Shown here one piece after another: positions 44,800 to 54,084 of a stretch of DNA of 64,000 nt (position 1 is the first letter of the stretch; every line of letters begins with the position of its first letter). The position numbers and the translations under genes are program-made. This DNA comes from Neisseria musculi (lineage in GTDB: Bacteria; Pseudomonadota; Gammaproteobacteria; Burkholderiales; Neisseriaceae): the NCBI RefSeq assembly GCF_014297595.2, contig NZ_CP060414.2, positions 1,798,001 to 1,862,000 of the forward strand, given 5' to 3'. Below the pieces are notes generated by a model that saw nothing but the letters and a program-made list of their open reading frames with translations, had not been told where the DNA came from and made no database searches.

Positions 44800-45395
44800 A
44801 TGGCCAAACTCAGCTACGCCGCCGTCATCGAGCGCGGCCAACGCTACAGAATGCTGGCCGATTTGGGCCTGCGCCTGAGCGCGGCAGATGCCGCCAAACT
44901 GATGCCGCGCCTCGTCCATTTGATTGCGCCCGAGCATTTGGAACTCTTGGCCGAGAGCCGCAGCATTCTCTGGGCAGACGGCTACTGGCTGGCCGAATCC
45001 GACCAGATGCGCCGCCGCCTGATTAAAGGCGCGTACCAACTGCACCGCCACAAAGGCACGCCCTGGGCCATCCGCGAAATCGTGCGCCGCCTGGGCTTCG
45101 GCGAAGTGCAGATTATCGAAGGCATGGGCGGCAAACGGCACGACGGCGAAATCATGCGCAACGGCACATACAGCCACGGCCACAGCGACCGCTGGGCGCA
45201 CTACCGCATCATCATGAACAACGTGATTACCAACGACCAGGCCGCGCTCTTGCGCCATACCTGCTCTTGCGCCATACCTTAAGGGCATTCGCGCCCGCCC
45301 GCTGCGTATTGGCCGCATTGGACTGCCGGGCCAGCGCATTGAGGCACAACGGCCGCGCCGTGCGCGACGGCAGATTCAACCGAGGAACCGCATAA
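44800..45395 (+). pseudogene. Phage tail protein I, frameshifted by a 17-bp duplication
   Basis: The gpI frame (MAKLSYAAVIERGQRYRMLA, ESRSILWADGYWLAESDQMR, HKGTPWAIREIVRRLGFGEV) is open until a tandem 17-bp duplication at 45246-45279. That shifts the frame and stops the product at 45282 (160 residues). Removing one copy restores a 192-residue protein ending FNRGTA, whose TAA overlaps the fibre start ATG (TAATG at 45393). The old protein end is thus still recognisable. Confidence 0.88.
45246..45279. repeat. 17-bp tandem duplication in gpI
   Basis: GCTCTTGCGCCATACCT at 45246-45262 and again at 45263-45279, perfect copies with no spacer. Confidence 0.95.
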
Positions 45396-47283
45396 TGGCA
45401 AATTTAACCGAAACCGCCCGTTGGGAAGCGGGCATTTACCAGCTGGAAACCTCCGACCCGGTGATGGGCGGCCCCAACGGCATCGACAACCGCCCCGCCC
45501 GCGAGCTGGCCAACCGCACGCTGTGGCTGAAAAACGAGCTGGCCAAAGCCGTGCAGAGCATAGGCAGCAACAAAACCGCCGCCGATGCCGCCCTTGCGCT
45601 TAAGGCCGACAAAGCGCGGCGGCTGTCGGCCGGCGCGGGCTTGACCGGCGGCGGCGATTTGGGTGCCGACCGCACCATCGCGCTGGCCGTGCCGTCCACC
45701 CCCACGCTGGCGGGCGTGGCCAAGCTGGTGAATGCACTGGATTCGTCTGCCGCCGATGCCGCCTTAACCGCCGCAATGGGCAAAAAGCTGCAAGACGAAA
45801 AAGTATCAAAAACAGGCAGCGAAACCGTTAACGGTGCAAAAACCTTCACCGACATCCTCACCGCAGGCCGCGCCGAACATTGGGGGAAATACCGTATGCC
45901 CGTGCAAAGCTGCGCACATTGGATTTTGGAAACCGACCCCGCTTCAAACATCGAAAACGAAGCCAGCCTGCGCTTCAACATCAAATACGAGCAAGGCGGC
46001 CAAGCCCGTTATATCCATTTCCCCGCCCCTCAGGGCGGCAATAAAAACGTGGCTTATCAGGACTGGGTAAACAGCAGGTTTGAAGGCAACCGCTTCAGAC
46101 GGCCTGTCGTCAAAGGCGGTGCAACCGACGTTACGCTGGACTTAGGAAACCGCGCCTCCATTACCGCCGAACTCGGCGGCGATTATATCGGCCACGGCCA
46201 TATGCAGCTGGTGCTGCACAATACCAGCGGCAACCACAACATCAGCGGCCTACCGCTGCCCGCCAAATCCCCGGTACAGCTCAACTTCTACATCATGGGC
46301 GGCTACTCGTTCATCGATTGCCACTACCTGTTTCCAACCGCAAATTCCGTTCCAGAATCAACTGGAACAACGAAAGCTGGGAGCTTGACTGGGTCGAATA
46401 CCTCACGCAAAACAACGGCGTGATGCTTTCGGGCAACCAAACCGTCGGCGGCACAAAAACCTTTGCCGCCCGCGCCGATTTTGCGCAAGGCCTGCGCTTT
46501 AGCGGCGCGGGCAAAGACCAACCGGCCGCGCTGGGCATGGGCGGCAGCGATGTTTACCTGCACAACCCGCAGTCGAACAAATACCTGCAACTGAAAGACG
46601 ACGGCACGCTGGCCTACAGCAACGACACCATCCTGCTCGGCAGCCATTTGAGCAGCGCGGTCAATCTGGCCGACACCGCCCGCCCCGCATCGGCCGCCGC
46701 CGCCAAAACCGCCTATGACCGGGGCAGTGCCGCGCTTCAGACGGCCGCACAGGCCGCCCCGGCCGGCACCGTTGCCTATTTCGCCGGCCACACCCCGCCC
46801 GCAGGCTGGCTCAAAGCCAACGGCGCGCAGGTATCCCGCACGGTTTACGCCGCTCTGTTTGCCGCCATCAGCACCACCTACGGCGCAGGCAACGGCAGCA
46901 CCACCTTTACCCTGCCCGATTTGAGGGGCGTGTTCCCGCGCGGTGTGGACGACGGGCGCGGCATCGACAGCGGGCGCGGCCTGGGCACCTACCAACCCCA
47001 CCGGCTTGCGGAGCACCGCCACGCAACAGGCTGGCGGCATGGTACTACGGGCAACGAGTTTGCCCTGATCCGCAGCGAATGGGCGGGGCTGCACAACGTT
47101 ACCGCCGATGCCGCCTCCAACAACGTGGCCGTAAACTACGGCCATCAGGAAAACTACACCCATGCCGCCGGTTCGTCTTATGCCCACAGCAACGACCGCT
47201 ACGCCACCAGCCGCGCCTATTACGATGTTCAGGCCGAAACCCGCCCGACCAACGTGGCCCTGCTGGCCTGCATCAAGATTTAG
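45395..47283 (+). pseudogene. Phage tail fibre (collar domain), split by a -1 frameshift
   Basis: The first frame (45395-46423) starts MANLTETARWEAGIYQLETS. It includes a P2 gpH-like N-terminus (TLWLKNELAKAVQ) and VNGAKTFTDILTA repeats. The second frame includes another GNQTVGGTKTFAAR block and the C-terminal tail-collar domain (GTVAYFAGHTPPAGWLKANG, TTFTLPDLRGVFPRGVDDGR). They join if the frame shifts by -1 at TTTCC (46331-46335), giving CHYLFSNRKFRSRINW. With one base restored the protein is 629 residues. Either a 1-base deletion or programmed slippage. Confidence 0.8.
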
Positions 47284-47291
47284 GCCGCCGC

Positions 47292-47334
47292 TTTTTTCAG
47301 ACGGCCTGAAGCATGAAACACAGGCCGTCTGAAA
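47292..47334. terminator. Inverted uptake-sequence pair after the tail fibre
   Basis: TTTTTTCAGACGGCCTG and CAGGCCGTCTGAAAC face each other with a loop of about 14 bases. Confidence 0.6.
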
Positions 47335-47376
47335 CCGCAACACGGCGGCCAAGCCGCCCAACCGAAAGGAAAAAAC

Positions 47377-48124
47377 ATGACCCAAAATATCCGATGGACA
47401 AAACCCGTCTGCCAACTCGATTCAGACGGCCTGTATGTCGGCCAAACCGAAGCCGAGCTTGACGTTTACGCCCGCGACGGCAGCTACCTTATCCCCGGCG
47501 GCTGTATCGAAGCGGAGCCGCCCGAAACGCGGGCAGGCCGTGCCGCACGCTGGAACGGCAGCGGCTGGGACTACCTGCCCGACCTGCGCGGGCAGACCGC
47601 CTACCGTACTTCAGACGGCGCGGCGGTGCCGATTAAGCAGGCGGGCGCGCTTTCAGACGGCCTGACCTTAACCCCGAGGCCGTCTGAAAGCGCACGAATG
47701 GGACGGCAAAAAATGGCAGGAAAACCCCGAACGCGCCGCCGAACTGAAAACACAGGCTTTGGCTTCGGCCAAAGCCGCCAAGCTAGCCGAAATCAACGCC
47801 GCCGCCGAAACCTTTGTCAGCCGCGCTGCCGAATTGGACAAAGTGCCCGCCTTCGAAGTCGCCACTTGGCCGCTGCAAGCCGCCGAAGCGCAGGCTTGGG
47901 CGGCAAACTCCGAAGCCGATACGCCCGTTTTGGCGGGCATCGCCGCCGCCCGCGGCTTGGATTTGGACAAACTGCGCGCCGCCGCCCTGAAAAAATCCAA
48001 AGCCTACGCCGCACTGTCCGCCGCCGTGGCCGGCCAACGTCAGGCTTTGGCGGATAAGCTGGATAAGGCGAAGACGCTCAAAGCAGTAGAAGCGGTAGCG
48101 GTGTCTTACACCATGCCCGGTTGA
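47377..48124 (+). pseudogene. Phage tail protein (DUF4376-like), frameshifted at an uptake sequence
   Basis: Frame 1 starts MTQNIRWTKPVCQLDSDGLY and includes IPGGCIEAEPPE; the shifted frame carries AHEWDGKKWQENPERAAELK, then ASAKAAKLAEINAAAETFVS and VATWPLQAAEAQAWAANSEA, the C-terminal DUF4376 part. The change of frame (one extra base) falls at or beside GGCCGTCTGAAAGC (47680-47693), an uptake sequence. A corrected product would be 248 residues. It lies where a fibre-assembly or fibre-associated protein is usual. Confidence 0.8.
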
Positions 48125-48198
48125 TTTTTAATCTGCATTAAATGCCTGCGTCGTGCCCAAACGTTAATATCCCTGCATATTTATGCAGGGATTTCTTT

Positions 48199-48618
48199 AT
48201 GAAAATCGCGTTTTACAAAGGCACGCTGCGCGGGTGGGCAGGCTGGTTCAGCCGCTTGGCGCGCTGGGCAGACCAAGGCCGCTACAGCCATTGCGAAGTG
48301 GTGTTTTCAGACGGCATGTGCGCATCGGCCAGCTGGTACGACGGCGGCGTGCGCTTTAAAAAGATTGCGTTCAATTCGTTGAATTGGGATGTGGTCGAAA
48401 TGGACTACACACCCGAAGCAGAGGCAAAAGTGCGCGCATGGTTTAAACGGCACGAAGGCCGTCCCTACGATTTGCGCGGCAGCTTGGGCGTGGTATTCCG
48501 TCCGTTTGGTCAAGGCCGGCGCGGCTGGTTTTGCAGCGAGGCCGTAGCCGCCTCACTGGGGTTTGCCGAGCCGTGGCGCATCGGCCCGAATCTGCTGGCC
48601 GCACTTGTGAAACGGTAG
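48199..48618 (+). CDS. Permuted NlpC/P60-like (YiiX-type) protein
   Basis: 139 residues from ATG 48199. His in GRYSHCEVVFSDG comes before Cys in GWFCSEAVAASLGF, the reverse of classic NlpC/P60 order, as in permuted YiiX-like enzymes. In the phage it may be a peptidase or amidase acting on cell wall or lipid-linked substrates. The activity is not certain. Confidence 0.72.
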   Translation: MKIAFYKGTLRGWAGWFSRLARWADQGRYSHCEVVFSDGMCASASWYDGGVRFKKIAFNSLNWDVVEMDYTPEAEAKVRAWFKRHEGRPYDLRGSLGVVFRPFGQGRRGWFCSEAVAASLGFAEPWRIGPNLLAALVKR

Positions 48619-48622
48619 AAAT

Positions 48623-48656
48623 AAAAAGCCGTCTGAAAACGGTTTCAGACGGCCTT
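48623..48656. terminator. Inverted uptake-sequence hairpin
   Basis: AAAAAGCCGTCTGAAAAC and GTTTCAGACGGCCTTT pair with almost no loop, just after the peptidase-like gene. Confidence 0.7.
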
Positions 48657-48680
48657 TCAGAAAAAATTTAAGACGGCGAC

Positions 48681-48790
48681 GTATCAGTGAGGACGCACCG
48701 ATACGCCGGCCTAGCAGGGATAGTCTGCATTAGCCAAAGCCGCCACCTCGCGAGGCAGCGGTATTTTATCACTAATGCATAAGGAATACC
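48681..48790 (+). promoter_or_regulatory. Structured leader of the com-methyltransferase group
   Basis: CGTATC/GATACG is followed by TGCATTAG (48726-48733) pairing with CTAATGCA (48772-48779) around an inner CCGC..CCTCGCGAGG..GCGG hairpin. AATACC at the end could pair with GGTATT instead. It lies immediately before the com start at 48797, so it may control translation. Confidence 0.45.
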
Positions 48791-48796
48791 CGAAAA

Positions 48797-48976
48797 ATGA
48801 AACACCGTTGCAAAAATTGTAACAGACTCTTGGCCGTCGGCACGGGCGACTTTGAAATCAAATGCCCGCGCTGCAAAACCGCCAACGCCATCCGCGCTTT
48901 AACAACCGAGAATGCCGCCGAGCATCCAACCTTTCAGAAAGGACGCAATGGATGCCCGGAAAACCCCCAACCCTAA
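48797..48976 (+). CDS. com: Com-like zinc-finger translational regulator
   Basis: 59 residues starting MKHRCKNCNRLLAVGTGDFE, then IKCPRCKTANAIRAL. The paired CxxC motifs (CKNC, CPRC) and IRAL end match Mu Com. Com binds the mom mRNA and opens the hairpin that hides the mom start site. Here the next gene is a C5 methyltransferase, whose start lies inside com (29-bp overlap), just as mom overlaps com in Mu. Confidence 0.88.
   Translation: MKHRCKNCNRLLAVGTGDFEIKCPRCKTANAIRALTTENAAEHPTFQKGRNGCPENPQP
48922..48955 (+). promoter_or_regulatory. Translation-blocking hairpin at the methyltransferase start
   Basis: GCATCC (48922-48927) pairs with GGATGC (48950-48955), and inside it CCTTT (48930-48934) pairs with AAAGG (48938-48942). 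The inner stem covers the ribosome site AAAGGA, and the outer stem includes the last base of the ATG at 48948. It mirrors the Mu mom inhibitory stem-loop that Com relieves. Confidence 0.65.
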
Positions 48977-49790
48977 ACCCGCTCTCGGCAGCCTCTTCGC
49001 CGGCATCGGCGGCTTCGACCTCGGCTTCGAGGCCGCAGGATTTCAGACGGCCTGGCAGGTCGAAATCGACCCCGTCTGCCGCGCCGTGTTGGCCGACCGC
49101 TTCCCCCGTGCAGAGCGGCACGAAGACGTGCGCACCTGTCTGCCCGCACTCTCCCGCGCCGATGTTGTCGTCAGCGGCTTCCCCTGCCAAGACGTTTCGG
49201 CAATGGGCAAACGGCGGGGCCTTGCCGGAGAACGCACCGGGCTGTTCTTCGATGCAATGTGCATCGTGCAGCCCCTTCAACCGCGCTGGCTGGTGCTTGA
49301 AAATGTCCCCGGTCTCTTGTTTTCAAACGATGGCCGCGACTTCCAAACGGTGCTTGAAACGCTTGCCCAATGCGGGTATGTGGGATACTGGCGAGTGCTG
49401 GACAGCCGTTATTTCGGAGTCCCCACTAAACGCCGCCGCATATTCGTGGTCGCAGGTTTTCGAGAGCTGCCCCCCGTGGAGTTCTTGGGTGATGCCGGAC
49501 CAATGGAGCGCCTATCTGGCAAGACGGAAGCGGGCAGCGCCTGGGCGGACGCTCATCCTACGCTGCTTGCGGGTTTCGCCGACGGGACAAGTATCGACAT
49601 CTCGGGCGGAAATATCGTCGCTGTCGAAAACAGCAGGCATCAGATGGTTGAGCGGCAGCGAGCGTCTGAAGATTATGGGCTTCGGCGCGGACTGGATGCG
49701 GCCGACGCTCGCGAGGCTCGGGCTGCCGGAAACGCCGTCTGTCCGCAAGTCGCACAATGGATTGCCGAAAAACTCATCAAAACATTCTGA
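48948..49790 (+). CDS. Phage DNA (cytosine-5) methyltransferase
   Basis: 280 residues from ATG 48948. Motifs in order: I SLFAGIGGFDLGFEAAG; IV GFPCQDVSAMG (catalytic Cys, about 78-81); VI ENVPG (about 117); VIII RRRIFVVAG; X AAGNAVCPQVAQWI. The target-recognition part between VIII and X is short. No matching restriction gene is next to it, so it is an orphan enzyme that probably protects phage DNA. Expression is probably held back by the hairpin over its start. Confidence 0.92.
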   Translation: MDARKTPNPKPALGSLFAGIGGFDLGFEAAGFQTAWQVEIDPVCRAVLADRFPRAERHEDVRTCLPALSRADVVVSGFPCQDVSAMGKRRGLAGERTGLFFDAMCIVQPLQPRWLVLENVPGLLFSNDGRDFQTVLETLAQCGYVGYWRVLDSRYFGVPTKRRRIFVVAGFRELPPVEFLGDAGPMERLSGKTEAGSAWADAHPTLLAGFADGTSIDISGGNIVAVENSRHQMVERQRASEDYGLRRGLDAADAREARAAGNAVCPQVAQWIAEKLIKTF

Positions 49791-49845
49791 TTAAACCCAT
49801 CCGAGCGCCGCGAGTGCCGTTTACTCTATATATTAAGGAGAGAAA

Positions 49846-50616
49846 ATGACACCCAAGCCCCAACCCATTGTGCCGTGGATGGGCGGCAAACGCCGCTTGG
49901 CCAAACACCTGCTGCCCCTGTTTCCCGAACATCGATGCTATGTGGAGCTGTTCGCCGGCGGCGCGGCCTTATTCTTCCTGCGGCCGCAGCCGGCCAAGTG
50001 CGAAGTGCTCAACGACCTCAACGGCCAACTCATCAACCTCTACCGCGTGGTGCAGCACCATTTCGACGAGTTCGTGCGCCAGTTTGAATGGACGCTCACC
50101 AGCCGCGAAGTGTTTGCCCGCCTGCAATCCACCCCGCCCGAAGTGATGACCGACATCCAGCGTGCCGCCCGTTTCTTCTACCTGCAACACACCGCCTTCG
50201 GCGGCAAAACGGTAGACCAACACTTCGGCACGGCCACAACAGGACGCGGCTTTACCGCCGCCGACATCGCAGGCCGTCTGAAAGCCGCGCAGCAGCGGCT
50301 CAACGGTGTGTATATCGAAAACGAGCCGTGGGAAAAATGCTTCAAACGCTACGACCGTCCCCACATCTTCTTCTATGCCGACCCGCCGTATTGGCAGCTT
50401 GCAGGCTATGACCGGGCATTCGATTGGCCGCAGTATGAGCTGTTGGCCAAAATGATGGCGGAGAGCAAAGGCAAGGTGATGCTCTCCATCAATGACCACC
50501 CCGACATACGCGGACTCTTCAAAGACTTCAGCATCACCCGTTTGGAGTTGGCTTATTCAGTCGGCAGGGATAAAACGCAAAAGACCAGCGGCGAGCTGGT
50601 CATCTGCAACTGGTAA
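49846..50616 (+). CDS. Phage DNA adenine methyltransferase (D12 class)
   Basis: 256 residues after AAGGAGAG. Motif X-like start VPWMGGKRRLAKHLLPLFPE, motif I VELFAGGAALFF (about 35-46), motif IV DPPYW (about 179-183). These are signatures of Dam/D12-class N6-adenine methyltransferases. Together with the upstream C5 enzyme it gives the prophage two base-modification activities. Confidence 0.93.
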   Translation: MTPKPQPIVPWMGGKRRLAKHLLPLFPEHRCYVELFAGGAALFFLRPQPAKCEVLNDLNGQLINLYRVVQHHFDEFVRQFEWTLTSREVFARLQSTPPEVMTDIQRAARFFYLQHTAFGGKTVDQHFGTATTGRGFTAADIAGRLKAAQQRLNGVYIENEPWEKCFKRYDRPHIFFYADPPYWQLAGYDRAFDWPQYELLAKMMAESKGKVMLSINDHPDIRGLFKDFSITRLELAYSVGRDKTQKTSGELVICNW

Positions 50617-50674
50617 TTCAGGCAGCCTAAAAGGTAAAAGGGACGATTCCGTCCCTTTTCTTTTATTACCCTTC

Positions 50675-50968
50675 TTATTGTCCTGAATCGGGGAATGCCT
50701 CTTCGGCTGCAAGGTCAAACATCTCATAGATATTTCGGTGCATGCCACAGTCGCTGAATTCCCAGCAGAGGCGGTAGGCCAAATCCGCCCCGGCCGGCGT
50801 AGCCAACCAATCTACTTCCTGGCCTGTCCTATCGTACCAGTACATGGCAAGTGCTTTAGCCCAAAATACCGCATCATAGCCGTGTTCGTTTAAAATTTCG
50901 TGAAATGTTTTGGGAGCGTTAAACTCTTGAAAAAACGAGCTGTCTCTGTTCATAAGATGGTATTCCAT
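50675..50968 (-). CDS. Small protein of unknown function
   Basis: 97 residues: KTFHEILNEHGYDAVFWAKA, WYDRTGQEVDWLATPAG and a Glu/Asp-rich end. No family recognised. It is convergent with the methyltransferase genes, and may be a host gene or a phage accessory gene. Confidence 0.55.
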   Translation of the reverse strand: MEYHLMNRDSSFFQEFNAPKTFHEILNEHGYDAVFWAKALAMYWYDRTGQEVDWLATPAGADLAYRLCWEFSDCGMHRNIYEMFDLAAEEAFPDSGQ

Positions 50969-51082
50969 ATCATTAATCCCTAAGTACGTTTAAGATGAAC
51001 ACATGATGCCGTAGGTTTATCAAAGAGCCCAGCAATCCCAGCGCGTAGTTTCGGCAGGTGCAAAAAATCCTGCCTTTGTGCG

Positions 51083-51123
51083 GCAGGATTTGAAACAATG
51101 TTGCACCGTGTGAAACAAAATCA
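51083..51123 (-). repeat. 41-bp phage-end-like repeat, copy 1 (inverted)
   Basis: On the reverse strand TGATTTTGTTTCACACGG, then TGCAACATTGTTTCAAATCC and TGC. Two more copies lie on the plus strand at 57094 and 57266. The inverted match to the 57266 copy extends further, to GATAAATCGG, over about 90 bp. Likely transposase-binding or end sequences of a Mu-like phage. Confidence 0.65.
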
Positions 51124-51169
51124 AAAACGCTTTATCTCAAAAATCGAGCCGATTTATCGCGCGCGGCTT

Positions 51170-51958
51170 CAACATGCGATGGCTTCCGGTATAAAATATT
51201 CAAGTAGTTTTCTTTGTAGGCTCTTACTTAAATTTATAGAGCTGACGCAGGTTATCCCAAACCCCACACAAAATTCGCAACGTTTTTTTAGCTGCCCACT
51301 TGGCGTGTCGAAGTTAAACCTAAACTCACATTCTTTCAAGATTTCGATCGATTCTGCTGTATTTTCGTAGAACTCGCCTTGCCTGATTCCAAAAGTTTTC
51401 AATACCGTTGATGATTTTGACGGTCTGCAAACAACTGGGAATGATTGATGCGCTGATGGGTGAACTCACTCACATCCAGAATATCATAGCTTTTACAACA
51501 GCCAGTGAGTGTAACCAACGTTATTGGGCATGTTTTTTTGATAACAGGAAGTGAAGTATTCTACCTGACAGGAAGTGAAGTATTCTACCTGGTATTTTTC
51601 ACCGCAAGGGTAAACATTTTGCTTTGCCGTTTCAGGGTACTGAAGATAGTCCACTTTACCTGTTGCGCCGCGACCACACCTGCCCTTACACCTTCCGCTA
51701 AAGTAGTTCTCATCCCATTCAACTATACCCTCAAAACTTCATCGGCATGAAGCCAAATGATGTGCGGTGTCTTGGCTGATTTTTCGGTAGAACAACATGG
51801 CGGGATTGGCTTGGATACTGAGAATATCCTCAGCCAAGCGAGTTATAACCTCCATCACAAAAAACACAAGCAGTTTTTTCTGTGTGGACATTGTAGCCTG
51901 CAATGGATTATCTCCATTTTAGCAGCCTATCTGGCCATTAATCTACTCAGTCCCAGAG
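51170..51958 (-). mobile_element. Decayed IS1016-like element (plus fragment of a second)
   Basis: Reverse-strand pieces match IS1016 transposase: an N-terminal RKISQDTAHHLAS-like part, EGIVEWDENYF, and the C-terminal SIEILKECEFRFNFDTPSGQ, spread over several frames between about 51958 and 51250. Directly after it, INLSKSLQRKLLEYFIPEAI at 51175-51240 is the N-terminal start of another copy. Inside is a 24-bp tandem repeat beginning ACAGGAAGTGAAGTATTC (51544-51591). Terminal repeats are degraded. Confidence 0.75.
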
Positions 51959-52817
51959 AAAAATATAAAGGCCGTCTAAAATTTCAAATATCCTTTGTGC
52001 ATACACCATAAAGCCCTTTGTATTAACCTTAGCCAAAAATAGAGTATAATACCTAAATGATTAGGAATCAAAATTCATTTTAAAGGATTCCTCTCAGTAT
52101 CTTCAACAGCACTTAATACCAATCATCATACCTTATGCCCTTATGCTTGAAACGGAATTCTGTATTCTTTCAAATACAAGTAAAACCTATACTTCGGTAC
52201 ACGTTAAAAATCGCGTCAAGCAATGCTCAGCATAGCCCTAAAAGATTCGGTACCGTTGATATACTGTGTACTACAGGCAAACTTAATTATTACCATGGTG
52301 TACTCCTATAATAATATTTTGCAAAGCCATACCGACCCATCCCGGATATCTCCAGTATGAACTACGTTTTCAACCGCAACATGACCTCGGGTGGCCTTCT
52401 ACAACGTAGGTTTGGAAGCATCCGAAACAGTTCCTGTATAAACTTGCCTTTGCATTTTAGAATGAAGGGAGCGATGATTTTACCGCCCGCACCAAACCGC
52501 GCTTGCCGGCAGATACGCTTGGCACCGAAAAATTCCATGATACCACCTCAACATAATCTGCCACCAATGTTCACAAGCTAAGTACCGATGCAATTCCAAG
52601 CATGAGCTGTTGATGTTTTCGACACTGATTTTTGTTGGTTTGGCGGTCTGAAGTGGTTAGATCCGAGCTAAAAGTTTATTAATATTTTTGATATTTTGGT
52701 GATATTACTTTCTAAGGCTCTGCCTAAAAATCATACACATATTGCTACGTTACAGCAGCCCCAACGACAAATAATTACCAAATTTCACTCAACCCATTGA
52801 AATAATAAAGGAAATAT
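51959..52817. other. AT-rich 860-bp stretch without recognisable gene
   Basis: Only short open frames without any recognisable family. An uptake-like sequence at about 51970 is mutated (GGCCGTCTAAA). AAGGAAATATATG at the right end is the ribosome site of the next gene. It may hold further decayed insertion sequences, which cannot be named by eye. Confidence 0.4.
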
Positions 52818-53975
52818 ATGAAGCACTGTTTTTCCCCTTTGGTTATCCGCGACAAATCATTGATTCCAATTGTGCAGGGCGGCATGGGAATAGGCGTATC
52901 CGCATCTAAATTATCTAGTGCTGTAGCCCGGGAAAACGGCTTAGGCACCATTGCCAGCGTAGATTTGCGCCACCTACACGATGATTTGCTGGCCGAATCC
53001 AAAATTAATCCTTCCGAAGAGAAGTATGCCAAGCTCAACCACATTGCACTCGACCGCGAAATTCAAAAAGCCAAAGCAAATGCGCAAGGCAAAGGTATGA
53101 TTGCCGTTAACGTAATGAAAGCTGTGAAAGACCACCAGCACCTAGTCCGACAAGCATGCGAATCAGGTGCCGATGCCATTGTAATGGGAGCAGGATTGCC
53201 GCTCGACTTACCCGAAATGACTGATGGCTACCATAAAAACGTTGCCCTACTACCCATTCTTTCCGAGGCGCGCGGCATCAACATCGTATTGAAACGCTGG
53301 ATGAAAAAAGGCGTTCTGCCCGACGCCATCATCATCGAACACCCCGCGCACGCCGCAGGACACTTAGGGGCAATGACGGTAGAGGGTGTTAATGATGAAA
53401 AATTCGAATTCAAGCGAGTGATTGAAGAAACGTTTGAGGTGTTTAAAAAACTCGGTCTAGAAAGTGAAAAAATCCCATTAGTGCTGGCAGGCGGCATGGC
53501 CAATTTTGAGAAAATCACTACTGCACTGAAAAACTGGGGAGCTTCCGCAGTACAAATCGGCACTGCATTTGCAGTTACCGAAGAAGGCGATGCCCATTTG
53601 AACTTCAAACAAACGCTGACCGGTGCCAAAATGGAGCAGGTGGTAGAGTTTATGTCGGTAGCCGGCCTGCCGGCACGCGGTGTCCGCACCAAATTTCTCG
53701 ACAACTACATCAAGCGCGAAGCCAAACTTCAAGCCAACGCCAAAGCCGACCCACGCCGCTGCACACAAGGCATCAATTGTTTATCCGTATGCGGCCTGCG
53801 TGACGGATTGGAAAAAGTAGGCCAGTTCTGTATCGACATCCAATTGGCCGCCGCTTGGCGCGGTGAAGTCGACAAAGGTTTATTTTTCCGAGGAAAAGAC
53901 CCACTACCATTCGGCAGTACCATCAAAAGTGTACGCGAAACCATACAATATTTACTGCATGGCCGCTGTGTATAA
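52818..53975 (+). CDS. Nitronate monooxygenase / 2-nitropropane dioxygenase family protein
   Basis: 385 residues. The FMN-binding TIM barrel is plain: PIVQGGMGIGVSASKLSSAV, GADAIVMGAGLPLDLPEM, IIIEHPAHAAGHLGAM, VLAGGMANFEKITTALKNWG and AVQIGTAFAVTEEG. A Cys-rich C-terminal piece (RCTQGINCLSVCGLR) is a feature of a subgroup of these proteins. The substrate is unknown. Composition resembles host genes; flanked by IS remnants on both sides, it may have moved with them. Confidence 0.88.
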   Translation: MKHCFSPLVIRDKSLIPIVQGGMGIGVSASKLSSAVARENGLGTIASVDLRHLHDDLLAESKINPSEEKYAKLNHIALDREIQKAKANAQGKGMIAVNVMKAVKDHQHLVRQACESGADAIVMGAGLPLDLPEMTDGYHKNVALLPILSEARGINIVLKRWMKKGVLPDAIIIEHPAHAAGHLGAMTVEGVNDEKFEFKRVIEETFEVFKKLGLESEKIPLVLAGGMANFEKITTALKNWGASAVQIGTAFAVTEEGDAHLNFKQTLTGAKMEQVVEFMSVAGLPARGVRTKFLDNYIKREAKLQANAKADPRRCTQGINCLSVCGLRDGLEKVGQFCIDIQLAAAWRGEVDKGLFFRGKDPLPFGSTIKSVRETIQYLLHGRCV

Positions 53976-54084
53976 AAAGGTTAAGCATCAATACAAGTTA
54001 GCATCAGAGGACTCTAATTTGGGGCTTAGAAAGAAAAATCAGCAAAAATGATGTTAAGCTTCTGATATACCTATTAAAAACAAA

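Noticed and set aside
51544..51591. 24-bp tandem repeat as a functional element
   Set aside because: It lies inside a decayed insertion sequence and has only two units, so it is probably incidental.
52357..52581. Open frame in the gene-free stretch before the monooxygenase
   Set aside because: No family features, no ribosome site, atypical composition.
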